A DNA stretch of 64,000 bases, from assembly GCA_021203515.1 (NCBI GenBank), contig JAJQAY010000073.1, positions 1 through 64,000 on the forward strand, read 5' to 3'. A program made the translations under genes and the position numbers. The notes beneath the pieces are model-generated. The model had not been told where the DNA came from and ran no database searches. It saw only the letters and a program-made list of their open reading frames with translations. This DNA is from Bacteroides sp. (lineage in GTDB: Bacteria; Bacteroidota; Bacteroidia; Bacteroidales; Bacteroidaceae). Shown here one piece after another: positions 27,975 to 37,292 of the stretch (its first letter is position 1; each line of letters begins with the position of its first letter).

Positions 27975-29201
27975 TTACTTATTAAAATGAAGTGTATGCC
28001 CCATGCGTTCTTTCTTCGTGCGAAGATAGCGTTCGTTGTAAGGATTGGGACTGGTTTCAACCGGCACATTCTCCGCAATCTCCAAGCCATAGGCCTCTAG
28101 ACCCACACGCTTCACGGGATTATTAGTCAGCAGACGCATCTTGTGCACACCCAGTTCACGCAAAATCTGTGCTCCCACTCCGTAATCGCGCTCGTCTGCC
28201 AAGTGACCGAGGCAAATATTGGCGTCCACCGTATCCATACCGTCTTCCTGGAGCTTATAGGCTTTCATCTTCTCCATCAGTCCGATACCACGACCTTCCT
28301 GGTTCAGGTAAACAATAGCTCCCTTGCCGGCTTGTTCAATCATTTCCATAGCTTTGTGCAGTTGCTCGCCGCAATCACAGCGCTTGGAGCCGAAGATGTC
28401 GCCCGTAGCACAAGAAGAGTGCACCCGCACCAGTATCGGTTCGTCCGGTTTCCAAGTTCCTTTGAACAGGGCTACGTGTTCCAGTCCGTTGGATTTCTGA
28501 CGGAAAGGGATCAGGCGGAAATGACCACGTTCGGTGGGCATATCCACTTCTACACCTTTCTCCACAATAGACTCCTGCTTCAGGCGGTAAGCTATCATGT
28601 CGCGAATGGAAATCAGCTTCAGGTCAAATTCGTCCGCAATCTTGCGCAACTCGGGCAAGCGTGCCATTGTACCGTCTTCGCTCATAATCTCCATCAGCGC
28701 ACCAGCGGGATAAAGACCTGCCAAACGACACATGTCAATCGTAGCCTCGGTATGTCCGGCACGGCGCAGCACGCCCTTTTCCTGAGCATACAGCGGATTT
28801 ACATGTCCGGGACGTCCGAAAGTTGCCGGAGTGGAAGTCGGGTCGGCCAATGCCTGAATGGTAGCGGCACGGTCAGCAGCCGAAACACCGGTACTGCAAC
28901 CTTCGAGCTTGTCGATAGTCACGGTGAAAGGAGTGCCGAGCACCGAAGTATTATCCGTCACCTGATGAGCCAAATCCAACTCCTTGCAACGGGATACCGT
29001 AATCGGGGCACACAACACGCCACGCGCATGCTTCAACATAAAATTCACCTTCTCCGGTGTAATCTTTTCGGCAGCGATAATCAAGTCGCCTTCGTTTTCA
29101 CGGTCTTCATCATCAACCACAACCACAAACTTGCCGGCCTTGAAGTCTTCAATAGCCTCTTCTATCGTATTCAATTGTACTTTTTCCATATGTTTATTCA
29201 T
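27975..29201 (-). CDS. ribBA: RibBA: DHBP synthase / GTP cyclohydrolase II
   Basis: 408 residues. The N-terminal half is 3,4-dihydroxy-2-butanone 4-phosphate synthase (acidic metal motif [11 protein letters not shown] at 30-40; [14 protein letters not shown]). The C-terminal half is GTP cyclohydrolase II with the zinc cysteines in [18 protein letters not shown] and the GTP site [11 protein letters not shown]. Together they supply both precursors of riboflavin. The start at 29201 overlaps the stop of the lptF/G gene by eight bases; the ATG at 29189 ([12 protein letters not shown]) is an equally good alternative. No FMN riboswitch is visible, consistent with its position inside an operon. Confidence 0.95.
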   Translation of the reverse strand: MNKHMEKVQLNTIEEAIEDFKAGKFVVVVDDEDRENEGDLIIAAEKITPEKVNFMLKHARGVLCAPITVSRCKELDLAHQVTDNTSVLGTPFTVTIDKLEGCSTGVSAADRAATIQALADPTSTPATFGRPGHVNPLYAQEKGVLRRAGHTEATIDMCRLAGLYPAGALMEIMSEDGTMARLPELRKIADEFDLKLISIRDMIAYRLKQESIVEKGVEVDMPTERGHFRLIPFRQKSNGLEHVALFKGTWKPDEPILVRVHSSCATGDIFGSKRCDCGEQLHKAMEMIEQAGKGAIVYLNQEGRGIGLMEKMKAYKLQEDGMDTVDANICLGHLADERDYGVGAQILRELGVHKMRLLTNNPVKRVGLEAYGLEIAENVPVETSPNPYNERYLRTKKERMGHTLHFNK

Positions 29202-31110
29202 TTTGTTTATTCAGATTAGTTTCTATAATTTTCTGTATTTCTTCATTTGTCCGGATAATCCGCTCCACATCTTTGCCAAGCCGGATGCGGAATGCCCAAA
29301 TGCGGAAATAGAAAAACAAGCCGACGGGTACCACGACTCCGCAAAGCATATTCAGCCAGTAGTTACTGAAAGGGCGTACATGGGCGTGAGCAGGAATTAC
29401 CGGATAATTGTTCAACGCAGTCAACAAGCGAGCAGAACTCGTATTGGACATCTCGTCTATCAATTCTTCCATACGGTCATTGATTTCGACCATTGCCTCA
29501 TCGCGCGGAGCATCGTTCATCCACAGTTTAAAATAATTAGGGGCACGCATCAAGCCTTTCTTATCGGCATAGGCACGGCAATCGGCAGACAGTTTCTGCA
29601 AATCACCCGGAAGACGTGCGTAATCGGGGTCGTGAATGATAACTTCCTTCCGGAACAGATGGCGCACACTACGGATACCGGCTATCTTTTTGAACCAATT
29701 GACATAAGCGTCGGCATTCAGCACCACCGAATCATTATTGGATTTATAGGTCAGGAAAGCTCCCAACGGTGCCAATATCGCTGTACTGGTCCACATGCCC
29801 ATCCACACGATCCACTTTCCGTCGCGTGCCATCTTATAGCCCGCATTGTTAATGATATAATAGATAATAAAGATAAGTACGGATACCACTACCGGCATTC
29901 CCAGACCGCCCTTGCGTATAATACCACCCAAGGGTGCACCGATGAAGAAGAAAATAAGGCAAGCCAACGAGAGTGTCAGCTTTTCATGCCACGAAGTCAT
30001 ATGCCGCCGCAGACTGGTTTCAGTCTGCAATATATTATAGCTTTTGAAGCTCCAGTCACTAGCAGCACTCTCTGCACGGCTGACTGCCGTCGACATAATC
30101 TTCTGCTTCTGCATCAGCGTAGCCACATTGAACAGGCTGGCTACATTATAACCACCCAAGTTTGCCGACTCAATCTTTATCGTATCGGCTTTACTCAAAA
30201 CGCTGGTAGTCGGTTTATAAGTACCCGCCATCGCCTCCTTATAATATGCCCGCCCGATACTGTCATTCTGGATTTTCATCGAGTCAATATCTGCCTGGAG
30301 CGTCTTCATATCCTTACTACTGGATTGATTACTCATAAAGCCGGCATCCACCATATTAAAGTCCGAATCGAACTCAATAATCGCATGCTTTTCGCTGAAA
30401 GTTTCCCTACGATAAGGTACGTTCTTCTGGTTCATATTCTGTGACTTCAGGTTCTCAAACTGTTCGCCGCTATACAGATGCAGATAGAGGTGCTGCTTGT
30501 CCGCCGTCATTTCAAGTCTGCCGGAATCCGCTTTTATAATCTGCGCATTCTCAAAGCCTTTCTCCAAATTATAAATCAACACGTCATACAGCATACCCGT
30601 CTTACGGTTCTTGTGCTTGACATACAGATTATAGCCATCTATTTCATCATAAAACACTCCTTCCGGAATATCTACTTCTGGCGATTTCTGCTTCATGGAA
30701 GTCAGCAACGTCCACAGCTTGGTCTGTGCTTTCGGTCCGATTACATTCTGGAAATAAAAAGAGACACAGCAAATAAAAGCGATGAAGATGATTAGCGGAC
30801 GCATGATTTTCATCAAGGAGATGCCCGCCGCTTTCATAGCAAGCAGTTCAAAACGCTCTCCAAAATTTCCGAAGGTGATAAGTGCCGCCAGCAGAATGGC
30901 CAAAGGCAACGAAGCGGGCACCAGCGTCAGCGCTGAATAGAAGAAGAACTGAACAAGAACGCTCATCTCTAAGCCTTTTCCTACCATCTCGTCCACATAC
31001 CTCCATAGGAACTGCATCATGAAGATGAAAAGGCAAATGAAGAAAGTGCCCATAAAGAGCATACCAAAGCTCTTCAGTATAAATATATCTAACTTTTTTA
31101 TGCGCAGCAT
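29194..31110 (-). CDS. LptF/LptG family permease (YjgP/YjgQ)
   Basis: About 638 residues from [20 protein letters not shown]-terminal membrane helices ([39 protein letters not shown]), a long periplasmic beta-jellyroll-like segment ([23 protein letters not shown]), then further helices ([27 protein letters not shown]). This is the inner-membrane part of the ABC system that extracts lipopolysaccharide and passes it to the periplasmic bridge. It is longer than the E. coli proteins (about 360), as is usual in Bacteroidales, with an added C-terminal region that carries a last helix ([21 protein letters not shown]). The upstream in-frame ATG at 31137 is less likely as start. Confidence 0.9.
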   Translation of the reverse strand: MLRIKKLDIFILKSFGMLFMGTFFICLFIFMMQFLWRYVDEMVGKGLEMSVLVQFFFYSALTLVPASLPLAILLAALITFGNFGERFELLAMKAAGISLMKIMRPLIIFIAFICCVSFYFQNVIGPKAQTKLWTLLTSMKQKSPEVDIPEGVFYDEIDGYNLYVKHKNRKTGMLYDVLIYNLEKGFENAQIIKADSGRLEMTADKQHLYLHLYSGEQFENLKSQNMNQKNVPYRRETFSEKHAIIEFDSDFNMVDAGFMSNQSSSKDMKTLQADIDSMKIQNDSIGRAYYKEAMAGTYKPTTSVLSKADTIKIESANLGGYNVASLFNVATLMQKQKIMSTAVSRAESAASDWSFKSYNILQTETSLRRHMTSWHEKLTLSLACLIFFFIGAPLGGIIRKGGLGMPVVVSVLIFIIYYIINNAGYKMARDGKWIVWMGMWTSTAILAPLGAFLTYKSNNDSVVLNADAYVNWFKKIAGIRSVRHLFRKEVIIHDPDYARLPGDLQKLSADCRAYADKKGLMRAPNYFKLWMNDAPRDEAMVEINDRMEELIDEMSNTSSARLLTALNNYPVIPAHAHVRPFSNYWLNMLCGVVVPVGLFFYFRIWAFRIRLGKDVERIIRTNEEIQKIIETNLNKQNE

Positions 31111-31186
31111 TTTACTTGTTTCATGCAATGAAGACACAAAAGTAGCACAAAAAAGGGAGTACGGGAAATTTTTAATTGAAAGTTAA

Positions 31187-31573
31187 CTAAAAACCACACG
31201 TTCTTCGCAAAGTATCGACTTGTGATTCCCATAGTTCACGCAAATCGCTGTCTTCATCCACACTTGCGAAATCGGTTATTTCGAGTACAAAATCGTTTGT
31301 CAACTCACTGTTTGTCATTTTTAATTCAAAGTACTCGCGTGGGTTTTCATCATCGAGCCAGCGGAAACGAATAAAGGAGCATGCCCTCACGGCAATAATC
31401 TCCGCATCCCGCCTCTCGGTTTTCCCCCAAAAGAAGGAAACTGTTTTATCGTCCGACTGAACCCTGTCTGCAAACCAACCCTCCAAGCCGGTAGGAGTAC
31501 TTATTGCTGCCCAAAGAATACTTTTAGAAGTCGCATTCAAGAGATATTCCAAATGTATTTTCTTTCTTTCCAT
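31187..31573 (-). CDS. START-like (SRPBCC) domain protein
   Basis: About 128 residues from MERKKIHLEYLLNATSKSIL; a longer frame from 31672 is unlikely. It has the AHSA1/START-like pattern: an opening strand, STPTGLEGWFADRV, then antiparallel strands (FFWGKTERRDAEIIAVRACSFIRFRW) and a C-terminal helix. This compact family is widespread and highly conserved in Bacteroidales, and its ligand is unknown. It is separate from the lptF/G gene by about 75 bases and probably has its own promoter. Confidence 0.85.
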   Translation of the reverse strand: MERKKIHLEYLLNATSKSILWAAISTPTGLEGWFADRVQSDDKTVSFFWGKTERRDAEIIAVRACSFIRFRWLDDENPREYFELKMTNSELTNDFVLEITDFASVDEDSDLRELWESQVDTLRRTCGF

Positions 31574-31776
31574 AATTTGTTCTGCTATTTGTTGCGGTGG
31601 CAAGATAAATACTTTTTTTCTAATTACAGAAAACAATTCATTAAATTTATTTAGATGAACTTTGCTATGCAAGGCTAGCCTGCTGATTGTGTATTACAAA
31701 GGCATTCACAAAAAAAGAGACAGAGGGCTCCTTTCTCCATTCTGCTAAAGAAACAGAAGAAAATTCGCACAAATAT

Positions 31777-31807
31777 TTTGGCATTTTAAATAAAAGCTAT
31801 ATCTTTG
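31777..31807 (+). promoter_or_regulatory. Promoter of the tRNA gene
   Basis: TTTG (31777-31780), 19 bases, TATCTTTG (31800-31807): an exact match to the Bacteroides housekeeping consensus, 21 bases before the tRNA. Confidence 0.85.
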
Positions 31808-31828
31808 CACCCGCAATCGAGAAATAAT

Positions 31829-31902
31829 GGCGGGATAGCTCAGCTGGTTAGAGCGCATGATTCATAATCATGAGGCCCCCGGTTCAATCCCGGGTCCCGC
31901 TA
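31829..31902 (+). tRNA. tRNA-Met (anticodon CAT), probably elongator
   Basis: A 74-base cloverleaf: acceptor arms GGCGGGA / TCCCGCT (a G-T closing pair), T8 and A9, D arm GCTC/GAGC, anticodon stem CATGA/TCATG around TTCATAA with anticodon CAT, T arm CCCGG-TTCAATC-CCGGG, discriminator A at 31902. CCA is not encoded. The normal acceptor pairing speaks against an initiator; a lysidine-modified Ile tRNA cannot be wholly excluded from the sequence. Confidence 0.95.
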
Positions 31903-32003
31903 CTAAGTCGAAAGACTTGCAATTAAGACGTTTGGAGGGCTTCCACCTCTGGACGTTTTTTTGTTTATAGACCTCTTTGACGCTACGATTTCCACTTCAT
32001 TAA

Positions 32004-32085
32004 CGATAAAGCTATCGTTGCCTTTCGATAGAGCTATCATCAGCCATCGATAGAGCTATCGCGACCTTTCGATAGGGCTACCGCA
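32004..32085. repeat. 22-bp-period dyad array B (four units)
   Basis: CGATAAAGCTATCG, CGATAGAGCTATCA, CGATAGAGCTATCG and CGATAGGGCTACCG start at 32004, 32026, 32048 and 32070, exactly 22 bases apart, with unrelated 8-base spacers. Each is a dyad of six-base arms around a two-base centre. It lies about 100 bases after the tRNA. The remainder of the 31903-32255 gap holds no gene that I can see, only AT-rich leader of the next operon. Confidence 0.9.
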
Positions 32086-32224
32086 GAAAACACTGAAATA
32101 TTACATATCAAAGTTAAACAAAAGGGACCTCAGGATAGAGTAAAAAACACGTGCTTACTTAAGAAAAGGAGAATATGAACAGAAACAGTTGATATATCGA
32201 CAGAGTTGTTACATCTTATGCCAC

Positions 32225-32232
32225 TAACTTTG
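32225..32232 (+). promoter_or_regulatory. -7 promoter element of the TolC-HlyD-EmrB operon
   Basis: TAACTTTG matches TAnnTTTG, 23 bases before the start codon; no clear -33 partner. Confidence 0.45.
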
Positions 32233-32255
32233 CCGATAAATATCAAGAAACTGTT

Positions 32256-33581
32256 ATGAAAAGATTGCTGTTCATTTTTTCCTTTTCCTGCCTACCGACA
32301 ATGGGCATAGGTGCACAAGACACTTTGACACTGGAAAATTGTCTCAGAATAGGCATCGAAAATAACCTATCCCTGCAAAGCAAACAGAAAGACATACAAA
32401 AAGGGAAATATGGTATTTCTGAAAACCGCACGAAACTATTGCCGCAAATCAACGGCTTTGCCAACTACAACAACAATTTCGATCCTCCCGTGTCGGTAAC
32501 GGACGGCTCGTCCTATGGTAATCCTTATAATGTGACCTACACCTTGCAGCATAATGCCAATGTAGGGCTTCAACTCCAAATGCCACTTTATAACCAGACT
32601 CTCTATACCACGCTCTCAATAGCAAAAACAATGAACGAGATGAACCGGCTTTCTTATGGAAAAGCAAGGGAAGACCTTATCCTACAAATCAGCAAGATGT
32701 ATTACCTGGAACAAGTTACTGCCGAGCAAATCTCTCTGACAAAGGCCAACATCACCCGCTTGGAGGAACGGAAGGAGATTACTCTCGCCTTCTTCGACAA
32801 CGGGATGGCAATGGAAGTCGATGTAAAGCGAGTCAATATCAACCTGGAAAACCTGAAAGTACAATACGACAATGCTCAGGCCATGTTGGAACAACAACTG
32901 AACCTACTAAAATATATCATCGATTACCCGGCAGAAAAACGAATTGCGTTAGTGCCGGTAAATACCGAGAACATCACTCCCGCAGACCTGACCGGATTAT
33001 CGGAAAATCTCTACGAACTCCAACTCCTGCAATTTCAAAAAGAACTGGCTGAACAACAGAAAAGATTGATAAGCAACGGCTATATCCCTTCGTTGAACCT
33101 GACAGGAAACTGGGGTTTCTCCGCATTTACGGATAAAGCCTATCATTGGCTCCATTCCGGCCCATCCAACCATTGGTATCGCTCTTATGGACTGGGACTG
33201 TCGTTGCGCATCCCTATCTTCGACGGTCTGGACAAACGATATAAGACGAAGAAAGCGACCATCGATATAGAAAACATCAGACTGGCGCAAGAGGACACCC
33301 GGAAAAATCTACAAACCCAGTACCTAAATACCACTAACGACCTGATGAACAACCAACGCAACTTCAAGAAGCAGAAAGACAATTACCTGCTGGCAGAGGA
33401 TGTGTACACAGCCACCATGGATCAATACCGGGAAGGAATCACCTCCATGACCGAAGTCCTGCAAGACGAAATGCGAATGAGCGAGACACAGAACAATTAC
33501 ATCAGCGCACACTACAACTACCGCGTCACCAACCTGATGTTACTGAAACTGACCGGACAAATAGGATCTTTAATCAAATAA
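32256..33581 (+). CDS. TolC-family outer-membrane efflux protein
   Basis: 441 residues with a cleavable signal (MKRLLFIFSFSCLPTMGIGA). Two structural repeats of long helices with outer-membrane strands (LTLENCLRIGIENNLSLQSK; GLGLSLRIPIFDGLDKRYKT) define the TolC fold. It is the outer-membrane duct of the pump encoded by the next two genes. It has no lipidation cysteine, unlike the NodT protein of the RND operon in this window. A stretch of 24 bases separates it from the adaptor gene. Confidence 0.92.
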   Translation: MKRLLFIFSFSCLPTMGIGAQDTLTLENCLRIGIENNLSLQSKQKDIQKGKYGISENRTKLLPQINGFANYNNNFDPPVSVTDGSSYGNPYNVTYTLQHNANVGLQLQMPLYNQTLYTTLSIAKTMNEMNRLSYGKAREDLILQISKMYYLEQVTAEQISLTKANITRLEERKEITLAFFDNGMAMEVDVKRVNINLENLKVQYDNAQAMLEQQLNLLKYIIDYPAEKRIALVPVNTENITPADLTGLSENLYELQLLQFQKELAEQQKRLISNGYIPSLNLTGNWGFSAFTDKAYHWLHSGPSNHWYRSYGLGLSLRIPIFDGLDKRYKTKKATIDIENIRLAQEDTRKNLQTQYLNTTNDLMNNQRNFKKQKDNYLLAEDVYTATMDQYREGITSMTEVLQDEMRMSETQNNYISAHYNYRVTNLMLLKLTGQIGSLIK

Positions 33582-33605
33582 CACGTTAATCAATGAAATC
33601 AGCAT

Positions 33606-34698
33606 ATGGAAACAATGGGAAACAATAACGCGTCCAGCACACATCAGGAAAGAGCAAAAAAAGTTGAGAAAGCTACGCCGCTGGCAAATCGTTGTCAGTT
33701 TGTTGGGAATAGCAATCATAGTGTGGGGAGTCATTCAGGTGGTCTTCCTCTTTCTAGATTACAAACGCACCGAAACCAGTAATGACGCGCAGATAGAACA
33801 ATGCATATCTCCCGTCAACCTGCGTGCTACGGGCTATATCAATAAGATTTATTTCACCGAACATCAAGAGGTACATAAAGGAGACGCCTTGCTCGTATTG
33901 GATGACCGCGAATACAAAATCCGCGTAATGGAAGCCGAAGCCGCATTGAAAGATGCACAAGCCGGTGCCACCGTCATTGGAGCGACTCTGCAAACCACCC
34001 AAACCACCGCTTCGGTATACGATACCTCCATTGCCGAAATACAAATCCGTCTCGCCAAATTGGAGAAAGACCGGCAGCGTTACCAAAATCTGGTGAAGCG
34101 AAAAGCGGCCACTCCTATACAGTTGGGGCAGATAGAGACAGAGTATGAGGCTACCCACAAAAAGCTGGAAGCCGTAAAACGCCAGCAAAAAGCCGCCTTC
34201 TCCGGAGTGAACGAGGTATCTCACCGGCGTGAGAGTACAGAGGCCGCCATACAGCGAGCTACGGCAGCACTCGAAATGGCGCGGCTGAACCTGTCTTATA
34301 CGGTAGTCGTAGCTCCCTGCAACGGAAAACTGGGCCGCCGTACCTTGGAAGAAGGACAGTACATCACAGCCGGACAGACCATTACCTACATTCTGCCCGA
34401 TACACAGAAATGGATTGTTGCCAACTATAAGGAGACACAAATCGAGCATCTGAGCCTTGGACAAGAAGTGATTATCACGGTAGATGCCATAAGCGACAAG
34501 GAATTTACCGGAAAAATAACAACCATATCTGGAGCAACAGGCTCCAAATACTCACTGGTTCCCACGGACAACTCCGCCGGAAACTTCGTGAAAATACAAC
34601 AACGCATACCGGTACGCATCGATTTCACCCATCTTTCCAAAGAAGATAATGAGAAGCTTGCAGCAGGCATGATGGTAGTAGTGAAAGCTAAACTTTAA
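33606..34698 (+). CDS. HlyD/EmrA-type periplasmic adaptor, frameshifted at the start
   Basis: Body: membrane anchor (IVVSLLGIAIIVWGVIQVVFLFL), lipoyl half (ATGYINKIYFTEHQEVHKGD), long coiled coil (LEKDRQRYQNLVKRKA...EAVKRQQKAAF), second lipoyl half and beta-barrel (TVVVAPCNGKLGRRTLEEGQ). The natural ATG at 33606 (METMGNNNASSTHQERAKK) is one frame off because the A run at 33656-33662 has seven bases; with six the reading continues as KLRKLRRWQIV, 363 residues in all. A TTG at 33664 would otherwise be needed. It connects the EmrB-type transporter to the TolC channel. Confidence 0.85.
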
Positions 34699-34703
34699 AA
34701 GCG

Positions 34704-36344
34704 ATGCCCTCATATCCAAAGAACTATCCCTTCTACAACTGGGTACCCAAGCCGGTAGGCATCCTTATCCTGTTGTTACTTTTCCTGCCCATCCTTACGG
34801 TAGGCGGCACCTACTCGGTCAACAGTACCGAGATGATGAGCGGACTTGGCGTCATTTCCGAACATATCCAGTTCGCCAATTTTGCCACTTCCATAGGCAT
34901 GGCGGCTTTCTGTCCGTTCCTTTACCGCTTAGTGGTTATCCGGCGGGAGAAGATGATGTGCCTGGTCGGCTTTTCGCTGATGTATATTTTCAGCTACATT
35001 TGCGCCAAGACGGACAGTATATTCCTGCTTGCACTGTGCAGTTTGCTTACAGGTTTCCTGCGAATGGTATTGATGATGGTCAACCTATTCACGCTCATCA
35101 AGTATGCAGGCAACATGGAAGCCTACGACAAAATCACTCCCGGCAACGAGCCGACCGACGGAAAGGATTGGGACAAACTGGATATAGAGCGAAGTATCGC
35201 CCAACCTGCCATTTACCTGTTCTTTATGATACTGGGGCAACTGGGTACCTCGCTCACCGCATGGCTCTCCTTTGAGTACGAGTGGAAATACGTCTACTAC
35301 TTCATGATGGGATTATTACTGTTCTGTATTCTCATCATATTCATCACAATGCCCTATCACAAATATCCTGTGGGGCGCTTCCCAATCAATTTCAGACAGT
35401 TCGGCGATGCCTGCATTTTCTGTACCCCGCTGGTTTGTATCACCTACATATTGACCTACGGAAAGGTGCTCGACTGGTACGATGACCCTACTATACAGTG
35501 GGCTACCGCTGGTGCCATTATTTCCAGCGGTCTATTCCTCTATATGGAAGCCATGCACCGCAACCCCTACTACCAACCGGAAGTACTCAAACTGCGCACC
35601 ATACGCATAGGCTTTCTGTTCTACCTGCTGCTCATGGTATTGAACTCCAGCGCCATGTTCGTCAACGTATTCACAGGCGTAGCGATGAAACTGGACAACC
35701 TGCAAAATGCCACCTTGAGCAACTGGAGTATGCTAGGTTACTTCATCGGCACCATTATCACTATCGGATTAAGTATGAAAGGCGTACATTTTAAATACCT
35801 CTTTGCCGCAGGCTTCCTTTTGATTGGAGTGTTCGCCCTGTTCATGTACTTCGAAGTGCAAAGTGCCGGGCTGTACGAGCGAATGAAATATCCCATCATC
35901 ATGCGTTCCACAGGCATGATGATGCTTTACTCACTAATACCAACTTTCGCCACCCAACGTATGCCTTACAAATTCCTTTCGTCATGGATCTGTACTATGA
36001 TTACTGTGCGCATGGTACTGGCGCCCAGTATCGGCGGCGCCCTATACACTAACGCGATGCAAGAACGCCAACAGCATTATGTCACCCGCTACGCACAGAA
36101 TGTAGATATGCTAAATCCCGATGCGTCCGCCTCGTTCACTCAAACCGTGCAGGGTATGCAATATCAGGGAAAAAGTAAGCAAGAGGCTGTCAACATGGCT
36201 ACCATATCCACTAAAGGACGCATCCAAGTACAAGCAACACTCTCTGCCGTAAAAGAAATAGCCGGCTGGACTATCTATGCCTGCCTCATCTGTATGATAT
36301 TTACACTTATTTTGCGTTATCCTAAACGAAAAATACTACCTTAG
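34704..36344 (+). CDS. EmrB-like MFS transporter (DHA2 type)
   Basis: 546 residues starting five bases after the adaptor gene. About 14 hydrophobic helices are visible (VGILILLLLFLPILTVGGTY, LMYIFSYICAKTDSIFLLAL, GWTIYACLICMIFTLIL). Together with the preceding TolC and EmrA-type genes it makes a tripartite, proton-driven drug exporter. A loop of about 70 residues before the last helix (residues about 445-520) carries charged coiled sequence, as in other Bacteroidales members. Its ligand is not predictable. Confidence 0.88.
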   Translation: MPSYPKNYPFYNWVPKPVGILILLLLFLPILTVGGTYSVNSTEMMSGLGVISEHIQFANFATSIGMAAFCPFLYRLVVIRREKMMCLVGFSLMYIFSYICAKTDSIFLLALCSLLTGFLRMVLMMVNLFTLIKYAGNMEAYDKITPGNEPTDGKDWDKLDIERSIAQPAIYLFFMILGQLGTSLTAWLSFEYEWKYVYYFMMGLLLFCILIIFITMPYHKYPVGRFPINFRQFGDACIFCTPLVCITYILTYGKVLDWYDDPTIQWATAGAIISSGLFLYMEAMHRNPYYQPEVLKLRTIRIGFLFYLLLMVLNSSAMFVNVFTGVAMKLDNLQNATLSNWSMLGYFIGTIITIGLSMKGVHFKYLFAAGFLLIGVFALFMYFEVQSAGLYERMKYPIIMRSTGMMMLYSLIPTFATQRMPYKFLSSWICTMITVRMVLAPSIGGALYTNAMQERQQHYVTRYAQNVDMLNPDASASFTQTVQGMQYQGKSKQEAVNMATISTKGRIQVQATLSAVKEIAGWTIYACLICMIFTLILRYPKRKILP

Positions 36345-36380
36345 CGGTGTTTTTCAATGTAACCTGCAATTTTGTTTGTT

Positions 36381-37245
36381 ATGGATGCTCTGCAAGAACG
36401 TTTATTCCGCTTGAACCACGCATTAGTGAGTGGAAAAATATTTGTAGTTCGGAGGGTATGCTTTGCGCCTTTCCTGCCGCCCTAAAAGAACCGTTTCTGA
36501 TAAACGGAGCAGGTTTGGTGGTGTGCAAACAGGGCAACTTCACATTCTCCCTTAACGGGCAGTCGTTCTCTGCCCGAGCGGGCGAAACGCTTTTCATACC
36601 GGAGGGGTCTCTTTCCAGGTGCTTCAGGAATCAAACGATTTACAACTATTCATACTCATTTACCAGATAGAGCCAATACGAGATATAATAGGCAATTCCG
36701 TGGTATCCATGTATCTATACATGCAACTCCGCACAGAGCCATGTTATGTGTGGAACACAGGGGATGAAGAAGAAGTTCTGAAATACATGTCTCTATTAGA
36801 TAATACATTACAGATGCAGGATAACACCTTCAACCATTACGAACAAAAAATACTCCTATTGGGATTGACGTACCGGATTTGCTCTGTGTACAATCGCAAG
36901 CTCATGAATCTGAAAACAACCGTAGGGCATAAACACGAAATCTTTATGCACCTGATTCAGTTAATAGAGAAATATTATACGGAGCAACGCGGTGTTGAGT
37001 TTTATGCAGACAAACTCTGCCTGTCGCCCAAGTACCTCTCCGCATTATCCAAATCCGTCTGCGGGTTCACGGTGCAAGAACTAGTGTTCAAGTCTATTCT
37101 CCGCAAAAGTATCTCGCTGCTCAAGAATACCCAAAAGAGTGTACAGGAAATATCCAATTACTTCAACTTTCCCAATGCTTCTTCATTTGGTACGTTCTTC
37201 AAGAAACAGACCGGAGTATCACCGCGACAATACCGGGAGAAATAA
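36381..37245 (+). CDS. AraC-family regulator, two frameshifts
   Basis: Restored from ATG 36381: MDALQERFIPLEPRISEWKN, then a cupin-like sensing domain (VVCKQGNFTFSLNGQSFSAR, ETLFIPEG) and a C-terminal helix-turn-helix pair (YADKLCLSPKYLSALSKSV; SVQEISNYFNFPNASSFGTF), 288 residues. One T is missing in CGTTTATT near 36401 and one T in CTCTTTCC near 36612-36614; each restoration joins neighbouring frames without a gap. It follows the EmrB-type gene by 36 bases on the same strand and probably regulates that pump. Confidence 0.8.
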
Positions 37246-37246
37246 A

Positions 37247-37283
37247 TATCTCCGGATGCAAAACAGATCTGCATCCGGAGATA
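37247..37283. terminator. Bidirectional terminator between AraC gene and susD
   Basis: Perfect 14-bp stem TATCTCCGGATGCA (37247-37260) / 37270-37283 with a nine-base loop, between two converging genes. On the minus strand it is followed by TTTATTT. Confidence 0.75.
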
Positions 37284-37292
37284 CTCAAAGAA

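Noticed and set aside
28143..30444. Long plus-strand open frames opposite ribBA and lptF/G
   Set aside because: Same reason: the minus-strand frames carry full enzyme and permease motifs, while the antisense frames have none.
31829..32255. Integration site (att) at the 3' end of the tRNA gene
   Set aside because: No repeat of the tRNA 3' end and no integrase follow; the next genes are an ordinary efflux operon.
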